Shown one piece after another: positions 5,970-13,474 of a stretch of DNA of 13,561 nucleotides. The position numbers and the translations under genes are program-made. The notes beneath the pieces were generated by a model, which worked only from the letters and a program-made list of their open reading frames with translations, searched no databases and was not told the DNA's origin. Position 1 is the stretch's first letter. Each line of letters starts with the position of its first letter. This DNA comes from an uncultured Ligilactobacillus sp. (lineage in GTDB: Bacteria > Bacillota > Bacilli > Lactobacillales > Lactobacillaceae). The stretch is from contig CAKPZY010000047.1 in assembly GCA_934215475.1 (NCBI GenBank), forward strand, positions 1 through 13,561, given 5' to 3'.

Positions 5970-6039
5970 CAAGTTATTTCAACTTGGACTGGTTCGCAAA
6001 CTGCCCAGGATAAAAAACCAAGAACTTCTGTATTGGAGG
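5970..6039 (+). promoter_or_regulatory. preQ1-I-like riboswitch candidate
   Basis: The core is P1 CTGG (5989-5992) with CCAG (6005-6008), loop start GGTTC as in the class-I consensus, C6004 directly before the 3' P1 strand (where the ligand-pairing C sits), and the tail GATAAAAAACCAAG (6009-6022), close to the AUAAAAAACUA consensus. It also resembles the Thermoanaerobacter tengcongensis preQ1 aptamer. The pseudoknot P2 is not textbook: only weak TTC/GAA or single C-G options exist. The tail CCAAG can pair upstream with CTTGG (5983-5987) or, as CCAA, with TTGG (6033-6036) next to the Shine-Dalgarno site. CTTG also pairs with CAAG of a hairpin at 5970-5986. This suggests control of translation initiation. 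Confidence 0.58.
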
Positions 6040-6046
6040 TAGGAAA

Positions 6047-7027
6047 ATGAATAATAAACATGCTGTGATCGTTGATTGTGATCCCGGTATCGATGACAGC
6101 CTAGCACTTCTGTTACTGCTAAAGTCTCCGGAGATAAATATTGTCGGAATTACCACCGTTTCTGGAAATGTACCAGCTGAGTTGGGAGCAAAAAATGTTT
6201 TCAAAGTCCTCAAGCTTACTGATCGGTTAGATATTCCGGTTTACATTGGAGCAAGCAATCCTTTGACGGTTCCATATGTTTCCGCACAAGATACTCACGG
6301 TGATGACGGCTTAGGAAACAGCCGCATTCCACCCGTCAAAGTGCAAGCCAAACACGGCGCTATTGATTTTATTCTCAGAACTTTTCAGAATGCACCCCAA
6401 ACCGAATTATTAGTTCTCGGGCCAATGACTAATATTGCCATGTGCCTACGTCAAGATCCACATATTTTTGATCAGACAAAACGCTTGATCGCTATGGGTG
6501 GAAATTATGCATCCTTTGGCAATTGTTCTCCCGTTGCCGAATATAATTTCTGGTGTGACCCACACGCTGCCAAAGAGGTTTTCACAAAATCTCACGTGAA
6601 AATCGAAATGGTTGGACTTGATGTTACCCGAAAAATAGTCCTTACTCCAAATATTTTAGATTACATTAAGCAGGTCGGCGGTCCGATCGCAGACTTTATC
6701 AAAAAAATCACCCGTTTTTACATAGATTTTCATTGGCAGCAAGAAGGACTCATCGGTTGTGTGATCAACGATCCGCTTGCTGCGGCGTGTTTGTTGCTGC
6801 CAGATCTTCTTTCAGGTTTTGCAAGCTATACAAAGATTGCTGCGACGGGAACTGCCCGCGGGGAGTCCATCGTTGATGCCCATGATTTCTGGCACAAAAA
6901 ACCTAATTCTTATATTTACACTAAAGTAGATCAAAAAAGCTTTTGGACACTGTTTCTCAGTAGAGTGATTGGAATTAGCCCGACAGAGATTGCGAAAGTC
7001 CTAGTCCAACTGGGGGTGGAACTATGA
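6047..7027 (+). CDS. Nucleoside hydrolase (IunH family), possible queuosine nucleosidase
   Basis: 326 residues, GGAGG (6035-6039) 7 nt before the ATG. It is an inosine-uridine-type N-ribosyl hydrolase that splits a ribonucleoside into base and ribose. Motifs: Ca-binding DCDPGIDD (10-17), SGN with Asn41, DTHGDDGLG (82-90), GPMTNIA (125-131), MGG (150-152), AEYNFWCDPHAA (164-175) and LDVT (191-194). Near the C-terminus, INDPLAAA (240-247) keeps the metal-binding Asp242 but has Asn241 where classical enzymes have the catalytic His241. The gene follows a preQ1-I-like leader and overlaps an ECF S-component gene. The queuosine salvage pathway known from Clostridioides difficile pairs a hydrolase of this family (QueK) with an ECF transporter. 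A general purine or pyrimidine salvage role is the main alternative. Confidence 0.88.
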   Translation: MNNKHAVIVDCDPGIDDSLALLLLLKSPEINIVGITTVSGNVPAELGAKNVFKVLKLTDRLDIPVYIGASNPLTVPYVSAQDTHGDDGLGNSRIPPVKVQAKHGAIDFILRTFQNAPQTELLVLGPMTNIAMCLRQDPHIFDQTKRLIAMGGNYASFGNCSPVAEYNFWCDPHAAKEVFTKSHVKIEMVGLDVTRKIVLTPNILDYIKQVGGPIADFIKKITRFYIDFHWQQEGLIGCVINDPLAAACLLLPDLLSGFASYTKIAATGTARGESIVDAHDFWHKKPNSYIYTKVDQKSFWTLFLSRVIGISPTEIAKVLVQLGVEL

Positions 7028-7575
7028 AAAAAAGGTCCTTAAATAAAATAGTCTTTATTGCTTTTTGCATCGTGCTTAATATTGTTGGCAGTAACATTGC
7101 CCTTTTACTGCACTTGCCTCTTTACCTTGATTCTATCGGTACTATCATGGCTGCGGTTGTTTTAGGGCCGCTCGCAGGTATGGAAGCTGGTGGACTCACA
7201 GGACTAATAGTCGGTGCTACAACAGATTTGTACTCGCTTTTCTTCTTGCCAGTTCAGCTTCTCCTCGGCCTCATATGCGGTCTTCTTTTTAGGAAGGTGT
7301 CCGCTGTCAAGGGCAAGCAAAATTGGTGGGCGGCCTTTGTTATTTCACTACCCGGGACCCTGGTTTCCACCTTGATAACAGTTTTGCTGTTTCATGGAAT
7401 CACCAGTTCCGGCTCAAGCATCCTTGTCCAATTACTGTTTGGTGCGGGTTTAAGCAAAGCAGCGGCGGTTTTTATTATTCAAATCTTGACCGATTACCTA
7501 GATCGTCTTCTTAGTCTGTATGTTGTAACTTTGGTTTACAAGGTTTCCCCTAACTTACTTAAACGGTTGACTTAA
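7024..7575 (+). CDS. ECF transporter S component (queuosine-precursor type suspected)
   Basis: 183 residues; ATG overlaps the hydrolase TGA by four bases (ATGA), so the two are translationally coupled. The protein is very hydrophobic, with about six membrane segments: roughly 8-29, 36-52, 55-88 (two), 102-124 and 144-172. Motifs typical of small ECF specificity subunits are seen: LPLYLDSIGTI (31-41), GPLAGMEAGGLTGLIVG (48-64) and LPVQLLLGLICGLLF (75-89), then GITSSGSS (125-132) and TDYLDR (156-161). It differs from the classic COG4708 QueT layout but fits the QrtT-like type in gene context. It would work with a shared EcfA/A'/T module encoded elsewhere. Substrate assignment to queuosine, queuine or preQ1 rests on the leader and the partner gene. 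Confidence 0.82.
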   Translation: MKKRSLNKIVFIAFCIVLNIVGSNIALLLHLPLYLDSIGTIMAAVVLGPLAGMEAGGLTGLIVGATTDLYSLFFLPVQLLLGLICGLLFRKVSAVKGKQNWWAAFVISLPGTLVSTLITVLLFHGITSSGSSILVQLLFGAGLSKAAAVFIIQILTDYLDRLLSLYVVTLVYKVSPNLLKRLT

Positions 7576-7656
7576 ACTAGACTTTGGCAAAGTTATGCTG
7601 AAGGAGGCTCGATCAACATTCTAGATATTACTTTTCATATATAAAAAATTGAGCAT

Positions 7657-7696
7657 AAAAATTCAGGAATCGTCAAACCATCGATCCCTGAATTTT
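7657..7696. terminator. Bidirectional terminator between convergent units
   Basis: AAAATTCAGG (7658-7667) with CCTGAATTTT (7687-7696), and an inner ATCG/CGAT stem. T-rich tracts flank it on both strands. It ends the nucleosidase operon and may also serve the minus-strand ABC permease. Confidence 0.85.
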
Positions 7697-7748
7697 ATTA
7701 TGTCTTTTTAAAAGTTTTCCTTCTTCTTTCATTTTGAAAGAATTAATT

Positions 7749-7777
7749 GTGAGATACTATAAATTTTTAGATCTCAC
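7749..7777 (-). repeat. Hairpin near the 3' end of the ABC permease gene
   Basis: GTGAGAT (7749-7755) and ATCTCAC (7771-7777), with an inner CTA/TAG pair set offset by one bulged A. On the minus strand it lies about 32 nt after the permease stop codon, but the following AATTAATTC is a poor T-tract. It may be a weak terminator or 3' stabiliser. Confidence 0.4.
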
Positions 7778-7809
7778 TTCAAAAGCTTTTCAAATCACCT
7801 TGTGCCAGA

Positions 7810-10545
7810 TCATTCACTGGAATTCAAAGCACCAATCATATCTACATTTTTCAGTTTCCGGTGGGTGACAAACATAACAACAGTCGAAAAGGCAATCGTC
7901 ATTAAGGCCGAAACCAGATAACCAGGCCAATGAATAACCACTGGAAAGACCATCATATTACTGGAAGCATACGTTAAGATGAACCAGTTCAAAAGCCACC
8001 CAACTCCAAAACCAAATAGAATACCAAAGAGAGTGAAAATGATGTTTTCCCGTACAATGACCATTGTGACTTCTTTGTCGAAAAATCCAAGCACTTTAAA
8101 GGTAGCCAGTTCGCGTCGACGCTCAGAAATATTGATATTAGTTAAGTTGTAGAGCACCACAAATGCAAGTGTTCCAGATAAAATGATGAAGATAAAGACA
8201 ATGGAACTCATCCCGCTAACCGATTTCTCTAATTTTGACTCGAGGGTGTTCGTATAAGAAGTATTGAGCACCCCATTGCTGTCGGCTAGATCATCGGCTA
8301 AACTTTCTTCTTTTTGCTGGTTGAGTTTTTTAGTGTGAACCAAATAAGTGTTATTGTCTGGTTGTTCACCTGCTACCTTATTATAATAATCACTGCTCAA
8401 ATAGACATTATGACCGACGTAATTTTCCGTTATGCTGGCCAACTTAATAGTATAATCGTTCCCTTGATCATCTTCAAAATGCAGTTTATCGCCTTTGTGC
8501 AAATCATAATCTTGAGCTAATCTTTGGCTGACTATGGCTCCTGACTTAGGAATTACCTGCGAATTTTTGTTATGTGGCTCTGTTAAAGAAATATAATCCT
8601 TAAGTTTCTCACGCTGTTTAACGGCATATAAAGTTGCATCCTGGTTGCTGGAACCGTTCTGCCTAAAAGTTACCTGTTCAGAATGAACCAATAATTTCTC
8701 AGTAACTTGTGAGTTTTTATTGAGTACATGAGCAACTTTTTGCTTGTTCTTAGAATTCAAATTGTCCTTTAATGTTACCAATGCCTGGTAACGGTTGATA
8801 TTTGAGTACTGTTTGGCCCCTGGAGCTGGGATCGAATCATTCAACCCAAATCCAGCCAGCATCAACCCGGTACACCCAGCGATCCCTACAATTGTTAAAA
8901 TCATCCGTGACTTATACCGAAACAGATTTCGCGCTGTCATCTTTTGGGTAAAGCCTAATCGCCTCCAAATTGGAGTAATGTGTTCAAGCAAGATCCGTTT
9001 GCCCGCCTTTGGTGCTTTTTCGACCAACAAATCGACCGGTTTCTCCCGCAGATCACGCAACAATACCAATAAAGCTGAACCCAGTGTGGCTACTAACGCA
9101 GCTGCAATGGCGATCCAAATCAAGTAAGCATAATAGTTGGAAATATAGTCCGTAAAAATATACATCGAACCCAACAATTTGAACACGATCGGCGGCAGTG
9201 TCTTAGTCCCTAAAACGATCCCCAAGGCGCTGCCAATCAAGGCAGTCAAAATTGAATACACGATATATTTTACTGAAATTTCAGTCTTTTTATATCCTAA
9301 TGACAAGAGTGTCCCAATCTCGCGTCGATTCTCCGTGATCATTCTGGTCATCGTCGTGAAAGTGATCAAGATTGCGATAAAAAAGAAGAAGACCGGGAAA
9401 ATGTTAGCAATGGCGTCGATCCGATCTGATAAGCTGGCGTAATCGGTAAAACCTGGCATATCAGTCCGCCGGTTTTCCATATAGGTCGGCTTAGCAACTT
9501 TACTCCTGTCCTGCAATTCCTTTTGCCCCTGCGTAATTTGGCCTTGAGCATCATTAAGTCTTTGGTTCTGCTGGTTCAACTGCTGTTTTTGTTGGTTTAA
9601 TCGTTGGTTAGCAGATGATAACTGCTGTTTAGCCTGTTGTTCGCCCACCTGGGAAGCCAGCTGAGCCTGTTGCTGCTGCAATTGCTGTTCTTGTACTTGG
9701 AGTTGCTGTTGTCCCTGTTGGAGTTGTTGTTTACTTTGATTCAACCGATTTTGCTGGTCCGTTAATTTTTGGCGTGCAGGGGCGGTTTTTTGGTCGGCGA
9801 CTTTTTGTAGTTCTGTTTGTCTTTCGCCCTTTCTGGCGGCCAATTCCTTATTGACCTGAGAAACCTTATGGCTAACTCCCTTTTTGTATGAACTGGTAGA
9901 ATAATTCTTATTCTTCAAATTATTAAAACTTAAGTACATTTGTGAATAAACATCAGTAGCAAAATTTTGCTCTGGTAAATAAACGAAACCATCGACCTGA
10001 CCATCACCGACGGAGGAATTTCCTCGCTCATTGTTAGAAATATAAAGTGGAGAATCTACATAACCGACGACCTGATATTTAGAGTGCTTTAAAGAATCAT
10101 TTTTCAATGTCATAGTCGAATCCAAGGGATAATCCCCGGAAATCTTTCTATCCACGACAATTTGGTCGGCCTTTTTAGGCAGGTGACCTTTAATAATTGT
10201 CAGTTTATTTTGCTTATCCTTTTTAGAATAAGAATACACTTGTAAATTATTCTGGTTCTTTTGCTCAACGGAAGCGAACCCCTTGCTTAGCTGTGCCTCA
10301 GTATCAGGCACTTTTTCTACGGCTTTTTTGTCAGCTTGAGTCAGGCCTGCGGTCGAAATGACCTGAACATCTGACATATTACTTTTTTCAAAGGCTTTTT
10401 GGGCAGAATTAGTTAAATCTGGACCAACACTTTTGATCCCGACAAAAAGCAAAGTCCCCATAAAAATAATCAGAATAATAGCAATAAATCTTCCCAGGGA
10501 AAAACGGATATCACGAAAAGTAGACTTTAGATAAGTTTTCTTCAA
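7810..10545 (-). CDS. Large FtsX/MacB-type ABC transporter permease with Gln-rich coiled coil
   Basis: 911 residues with a probable TTG start (10543-10545). AGGAGG (10553-10558) lies 7 nt upstream and overlaps the ATPase stop codon. The ATG at 10563 would put this site inside the gene. Layout: N-terminal membrane helix (about 20-38), a first extracellular region with a very Gln-rich coiled coil (about 228-350), three helices (382-402, 425-447, 473-498), a fifth helix (547-567), a second extracellular domain (about 570-775) and three C-terminal helices (780-802, 832-858, 874-895). Cytoplasmic FtsX signatures ENRREIGTLLSLGYKKTEI (405-423) and SERRRELATFKVLGFFDKEV (807-826) mark the two repeats. 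It works with the adjacent ATPase, probably in export or mechanotransmission at the envelope; the substrate cannot be told. Confidence 0.9.
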   Translation of the reverse strand: MKKTYLKSTFRDIRFSLGRFIAIILIIFMGTLLFVGIKSVGPDLTNSAQKAFEKSNMSDVQVISTAGLTQADKKAVEKVPDTEAQLSKGFASVEQKNQNNLQVYSYSKKDKQNKLTIIKGHLPKKADQIVVDRKISGDYPLDSTMTLKNDSLKHSKYQVVGYVDSPLYISNNERGNSSVGDGQVDGFVYLPEQNFATDVYSQMYLSFNNLKNKNYSTSSYKKGVSHKVSQVNKELAARKGERQTELQKVADQKTAPARQKLTDQQNRLNQSKQQLQQGQQQLQVQEQQLQQQQAQLASQVGEQQAKQQLSSANQRLNQQKQQLNQQNQRLNDAQGQITQGQKELQDRSKVAKPTYMENRRTDMPGFTDYASLSDRIDAIANIFPVFFFFIAILITFTTMTRMITENRREIGTLLSLGYKKTEISVKYIVYSILTALIGSALGIVLGTKTLPPIVFKLLGSMYIFTDYISNYYAYLIWIAIAAALVATLGSALLVLLRDLREKPVDLLVEKAPKAGKRILLEHITPIWRRLGFTQKMTARNLFRYKSRMILTIVGIAGCTGLMLAGFGLNDSIPAPGAKQYSNINRYQALVTLKDNLNSKNKQKVAHVLNKNSQVTEKLLVHSEQVTFRQNGSSNQDATLYAVKQREKLKDYISLTEPHNKNSQVIPKSGAIVSQRLAQDYDLHKGDKLHFEDDQGNDYTIKLASITENYVGHNVYLSSDYYNKVAGEQPDNNTYLVHTKKLNQQKEESLADDLADSNGVLNTSYTNTLESKLEKSVSGMSSIVFIFIILSGTLAFVVLYNLTNINISERRRELATFKVLGFFDKEVTMVIVRENIIFTLFGILFGFGVGWLLNWFILTYASSNMMVFPVVIHWPGYLVSALMTIAFSTVVMFVTHRKLKNVDMIGALNSSE

Positions 10546-10556
10546 GTTTTTCCCTC

Positions 10557-11258
10557 CTACCATTCAATTTCTTCTACGGAAACAGGACTGTCATTAGTCT
10601 TGATCTTTCTGACTGTTGAATCGTTGATATAAATAACTTTATCTGCCATCTTGGCAATCGAAGAATTGTGCGTCACGATCACTGCCGTCTGGCCTATTTC
10701 GTGACTAGCTTGCTGGATCAGTTTGAGGATCTGTTTGCCGGTGGTGTAATCCAGCGCCCCCGTTGGTTCGTCGCATAAAAGCAGCTTGGGATTTTTGGCT
10801 AAAGCACGAGCGATCGCAACCCGCTGCTGCTCACCACCTGAAAGTTGAGCCGGAAAATTATTGGCTCGGTCTGCCAAACCTACTTCTGATAAGACCTCAT
10901 CAACATTCAAGGCATCAGGCGAAACTTCAGTTGCTAACTCCACATTTTCATGAGTTGTCAAATTAGGAACCAGGTTATAAAATTGAAAAACAAACCCGAT
11001 GTCCACCCGACGAAATTGCGTCAGCTCTTTCGCGGAAAACTTGGCAATATCGGTGTTATCAATGATAATTTGTCCTTCAGTTGGATGATCCATCCCACCC
11101 AAAATATTTAATAGTGTTGATTTTCCGGCTCCACTTGGACCTAAAATTACTACTAATTCACCCTGATCTATCGAAAAACTTATGTCATTATTTGCTGTAA
11201 TTGTGGTGTCGCCTGTTTTGAACCGGCGCACTTCGTTCTTGACTTCGATAAAACTCAT
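10557..11258 (-). CDS. ABC transporter ATP-binding protein (LolD/MacB type)
   Basis: 233 residues. ATG at 11256-11258, with GGCAGG about 7 nt upstream. It has all ABC motifs: Walker [10 protein letters not shown] (40-48), Q-loop Gln92 in [13 protein letters not shown], signature LSGGEQQ (139-145), Walker B LLLCDEP (159-165) with catalytic Glu164, D-loop GALD (167-170) and H-loop His197. FQFYNL and the length of the protein are typical of ATPases that pair with FtsX/MacB-like permeases. The stop codon lies 11 nt before the permease start, so the two form one operon. It is cytosolic and bound to the permease. There is no regulator gene intact next to it; a short open frame just upstream may be what is left of one. 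Confidence 0.93.
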   Translation of the reverse strand: MSFIEVKNEVRRFKTGDTTITANNDISFSIDQGELVVILGPSGAGKSTLLNILGGMDHPTEGQIIIDNTDIAKFSAKELTQFRRVDIGFVFQFYNLVPNLTTHENVELATEVSPDALNVDEVLSEVGLADRANNFPAQLSGGEQQRVAIARALAKNPKLLLCDEPTGALDYTTGKQILKLIQQASHEIGQTAVIVTHNSSIAKMADKVIYINDSTVRKIKTNDSPVSVEEIEW

Positions 11259-11286
11259 TTTTATACCTGCCTTTACAAATTGCTTA

Positions 11287-11439
11287 TCACTTAATTATAA
11301 ATGATTTAGCCTTGTCATACGCTTTCATCCCAGTTTTTAAGGAATTAATTAATTTTACACTAGACTTTTTTCTAGAATCTACTTGATGATATTTAATGGT
11401 TCCATAAACAGACAAATATCTGGCTAATATCTTTGCCAC
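11287..11439 (-). pseudogene. Possible small gene or gene remnant upstream of the ABC operon
   Basis: A frame with no stop runs for about 63 codons on the minus strand and ends with TGA 28 nt before the ATPase ATG, the spacing expected of an operon neighbour. The only usable start in it is a GTG at 11437-11439 (50 aa, Lys-rich, ending AKSFIIK) without a good ribosome binding site. In another frame an ATG at 11475-11477 gives 17 residues (MLEQIDQKSGSAEWQRY) before a stop at 11424. The two pieces overlap and would join by one frameshift into about 65 residues. I do not recognise the product. It could equally be chance in AT-rich DNA. Confidence 0.25.
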
Positions 11440-11512
11440 TCCGCTGATCCGCTCTTCTGATCGATTTGCTCTAACATTTTATGAGCTGTCTCTAGCAAGA
11501 TTCGGCACCGCT

Positions 11513-12328
11513 TTACAATCTAAAATATTTTTTCAAACATTCAGCAACTCCATCAGTGTTATTATCCAGCGTGATCGCCTTCGCTGCCTCTTTTATCTGA
11601 GGGATCGCATTTCCCATAGCAACACCAAAACCAGCACCTGCGATCATTTCTAGATCGTTTTCCTCATCACCAAACGCCATCAAATTATCGAGGCTCTCGC
11701 CAAAACTGCTCAACAATTTTGTTAGGCCCTTAGCTTTATTGACCCCAGAGGGCAAAAATTCCAATAATTCTGGTCGAGATGGCACAACATGGAAATTTTG
11801 TAAAACATCAGCTGGCAAACCTGCACGCGTACTATTGACGACAGCAGCAGGGGCCGCACAAACTACTTTTCCAAAACCTTGTCCAACTGGAAGCGCAGAA
11901 AACTGAATGTTTTCGAAAGGCAACATTCCATTCATAAATTTCTCGTATTCTGACTTGCCAAACTCTATTAAAGAATAAACTTTATCCGCCCCTAAAACAT
12001 CCAAAGGATAGCGGCGTAATTTGGCATCATGATACAAAAGATCAACATTATCCCTACTTAGGGTTGTTTGTGCCATAATTTTTTGAGTGTTATTATTTTG
12101 AACTAATCCGCCATTAAAAGTAATCGAATAGTCGTTAACCTCTGTTAATTCCAATTGTTTAATGAGATGCTTTATCGCTGGCAAAGGTCGGCCAGTGCAC
12201 AAAATGACTCTTTTACCAGCTCGATGTAATTGTTTAAGGATATGTTCGTTATTGGCAGAAATTTTCTTGTCTGAATTCAATAAAGTATTGTCTAAGTCTA
12301 ACGCGATCGTAGTGATCATAATTTTCAT
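11513..12328 (-). CDS. Cof-type HAD-IIB family phosphatase
   Basis: 271 residues from ATG 12326-12328. AAGGAG (12332-12337) lies only 3 nt upstream of this ATG; the next in-frame ATG (12317-12319) is at 12 nt and gives MITTIALDLD, the usual family N-terminus, so either may be used. The ATG at 12367 has no ribosome binding site. Motif I is DLDNT (11-15, nucleophile Asp11 and Asp13), with Asn instead of the usual Gly. Motif II is in ILCTGR (Thr45), motif III Lys198 in NKAKGL, motif IV GDEENDLEM (220-228). The C2-type cap lies in between (about 80-190). These enzymes hydrolyse sugar phosphates, FMN or related small phosphoesters; the substrate cannot be predicted. It lies about 100 nt downstream of the cation transporter gene and may share its transcript. 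Confidence 0.9.
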   Translation of the reverse strand: MKIMITTIALDLDNTLLNSDKKISANNEHILKQLHRAGKRVILCTGRPLPAIKHLIKQLELTEVNDYSITFNGGLVQNNNTQKIMAQTTLSRDNVDLLYHDAKLRRYPLDVLGADKVYSLIEFGKSEYEKFMNGMLPFENIQFSALPVGQGFGKVVCAAPAAVVNSTRAGLPADVLQNFHVVPSRPELLEFLPSGVNKAKGLTKLLSSFGESLDNLMAFGDEENDLEMIAGAGFGVAMGNAIPQIKEAAKAITLDNNTDGVAECLKKYFRL

Positions 12329-12431
12329 TTGCTCCTTAATTTTACAGAATAACAAAGGCAAAAACATGAAACCATTGCTTTAGTATGTGAACCCGTACGC
12401 TATTCATTTTTGCATAACACACCAAAATTTA

Positions 12432-13361
12432 TTATTTAGATCGATAGCGATAATAAACCCATAGTGTGAGAATGACCAAGGCTAGAGTCATCACGAGCGT
12501 CCCCGTCCAGGCCCACTCTCCTCTGGCCCATGGCAAGTGCATGTTCATGCCATAAAAGCCGGAAATGACGGGCGGAGCAGCTAAGATCAATGACCAGATG
12601 GTCAAAAATCTCATAGTATCATTTAAGTTGTTGTTTAAAATATTATTATAAGTATTGGACAAACGGTCAACTAATTCTGCTGCGTCCCGAGTGATCTGTT
12701 GACTTTGTTTGGTCTCAATTTCAACATCATTCATTAGATCTTGTTCTCGTCGGCCAACTTTAAATTCATCCGTATCAGAATTACTGCTGAGTCTCATTTG
12801 CTGAATGGCAACAACATTATTGTCGGCGGCAGTAGTCAGATAAACTAACTGGTCACTGAGATGAGATAAGGCCTCGATTTGATGGTTGGTCGGACGTTTG
12901 CGGTAGTTAGCGAGCTCTTCCCGCCATTTATTGACCTGATCGATCTGATCTACATAATGATTATTGATCCGCCATAATAAACGCAACAGTATTCTGGGTA
13001 AAGATGGCTTCTCCTCGTCTTTTTCATTAAAGTCATGCAAAATATCTTCTAAATACTTATTGATCCACGCTGTTTGCTTATTAACAGCTGAGATCAAGTG
13101 CTTATCTGAAACGATAAAACTAATAGGCATCACCTTAAAACTGCTCTCTTCTTTCATCGGAACAGTGACTCGCCAAATCAATAAGCCCATCTTTATCTCT
13201 TCGTTAAAATCAAAGCGCGATCTTTCGTGAGGGTCTAGGATATAGGAACGGTACATCCGCGGTAATTTGAACTTTTTCTGAATCTTGGAAAAATCTTTCT
13301 CACTGGGATCGGTCACGCTGATCCATGAGTAATCCTCCCACAATTTATGTTCTTTATACAT
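12432..13361 (-). CDS. corA: CorA-family divalent metal cation transporter
   Basis: 309 residues starting MYKEHKLW. AAAGGCGG (13369-13376) is 7 nt upstream of this ATG. The ATG at 13391 lies in the predicted -10 box and cannot be the start. It has a large N-terminal cytosolic alpha/beta domain, a long helical stalk (about 120-250), and two C-terminal membrane helices (about 253-270 and 286-304). The pore signature YGMN (270-273) follows the first of these, in GFYGMNMHLP. CorA proteins are pentameric Mg2+ (also Co2+/Ni2+) channels of the cytoplasmic membrane. The tail YYRYRSK is positively charged, as usual. Its own promoter is visible; no Mg2+ riboswitch is present, since the leader is only about 22 nt long. 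Confidence 0.93.
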   Translation of the reverse strand: MYKEHKLWEDYSWISVTDPSEKDFSKIQKKFKLPRMYRSYILDPHERSRFDFNEEIKMGLLIWRVTVPMKEESSFKVMPISFIVSDKHLISAVNKQTAWINKYLEDILHDFNEKDEEKPSLPRILLRLLWRINNHYVDQIDQVNKWREELANYRKRPTNHQIEALSHLSDQLVYLTTAADNNVVAIQQMRLSSNSDTDEFKVGRREQDLMNDVEIETKQSQQITRDAAELVDRLSNTYNNILNNNLNDTMRFLTIWSLILAAPPVISGFYGMNMHLPWARGEWAWTGTLVMTLALVILTLWVYYRYRSK

Positions 13362-13389
13362 CGACATTCCGCCTTTCAAAACCAGCCTC

Positions 13390-13398
13390 ATTATACCA
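13390..13398 (-). promoter_or_regulatory. Extended -10 promoter of the CorA gene
   Basis: On the minus strand TGGTATAAT is a perfect extended -10 element; no good -35 box is placed 16-18 nt upstream. Transcription would start near 13383, leaving a very short leader with the AAAGGCGG site. This rules out the more distal ATG as start. Confidence 0.65.
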
Positions 13399-13474
13399 GT
13401 TTCTATACCTTATCTTTTAGTCAAAGGTCATAGATGTAAAGTAGGCACTAAATCCGGCTTAAAAAATGTTCACC

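Noticed and set aside
9179..9442. Forward ORF antisense to the ABC permease
   Set aside because: It is a shadow of an FtsX domain with strong membrane-helix pattern on the other strand.
10546..10563. ATG start for the ABC permease at 10563
   Set aside because: The AGGAGG site would fall inside the gene; a TTG 7 nt after that site is better placed.
11313..11327. Second cre-like site (TGAAAGCGTATGACA on the minus strand) upstream of the ABC operon
   Set aside because: Only the left half matches the cre consensus; the right half is off by one base and has several mismatches.
13362..13391. Upstream ATG start for CorA at 13391
   Set aside because: It lies within the predicted extended -10 box and has no ribosome binding site.
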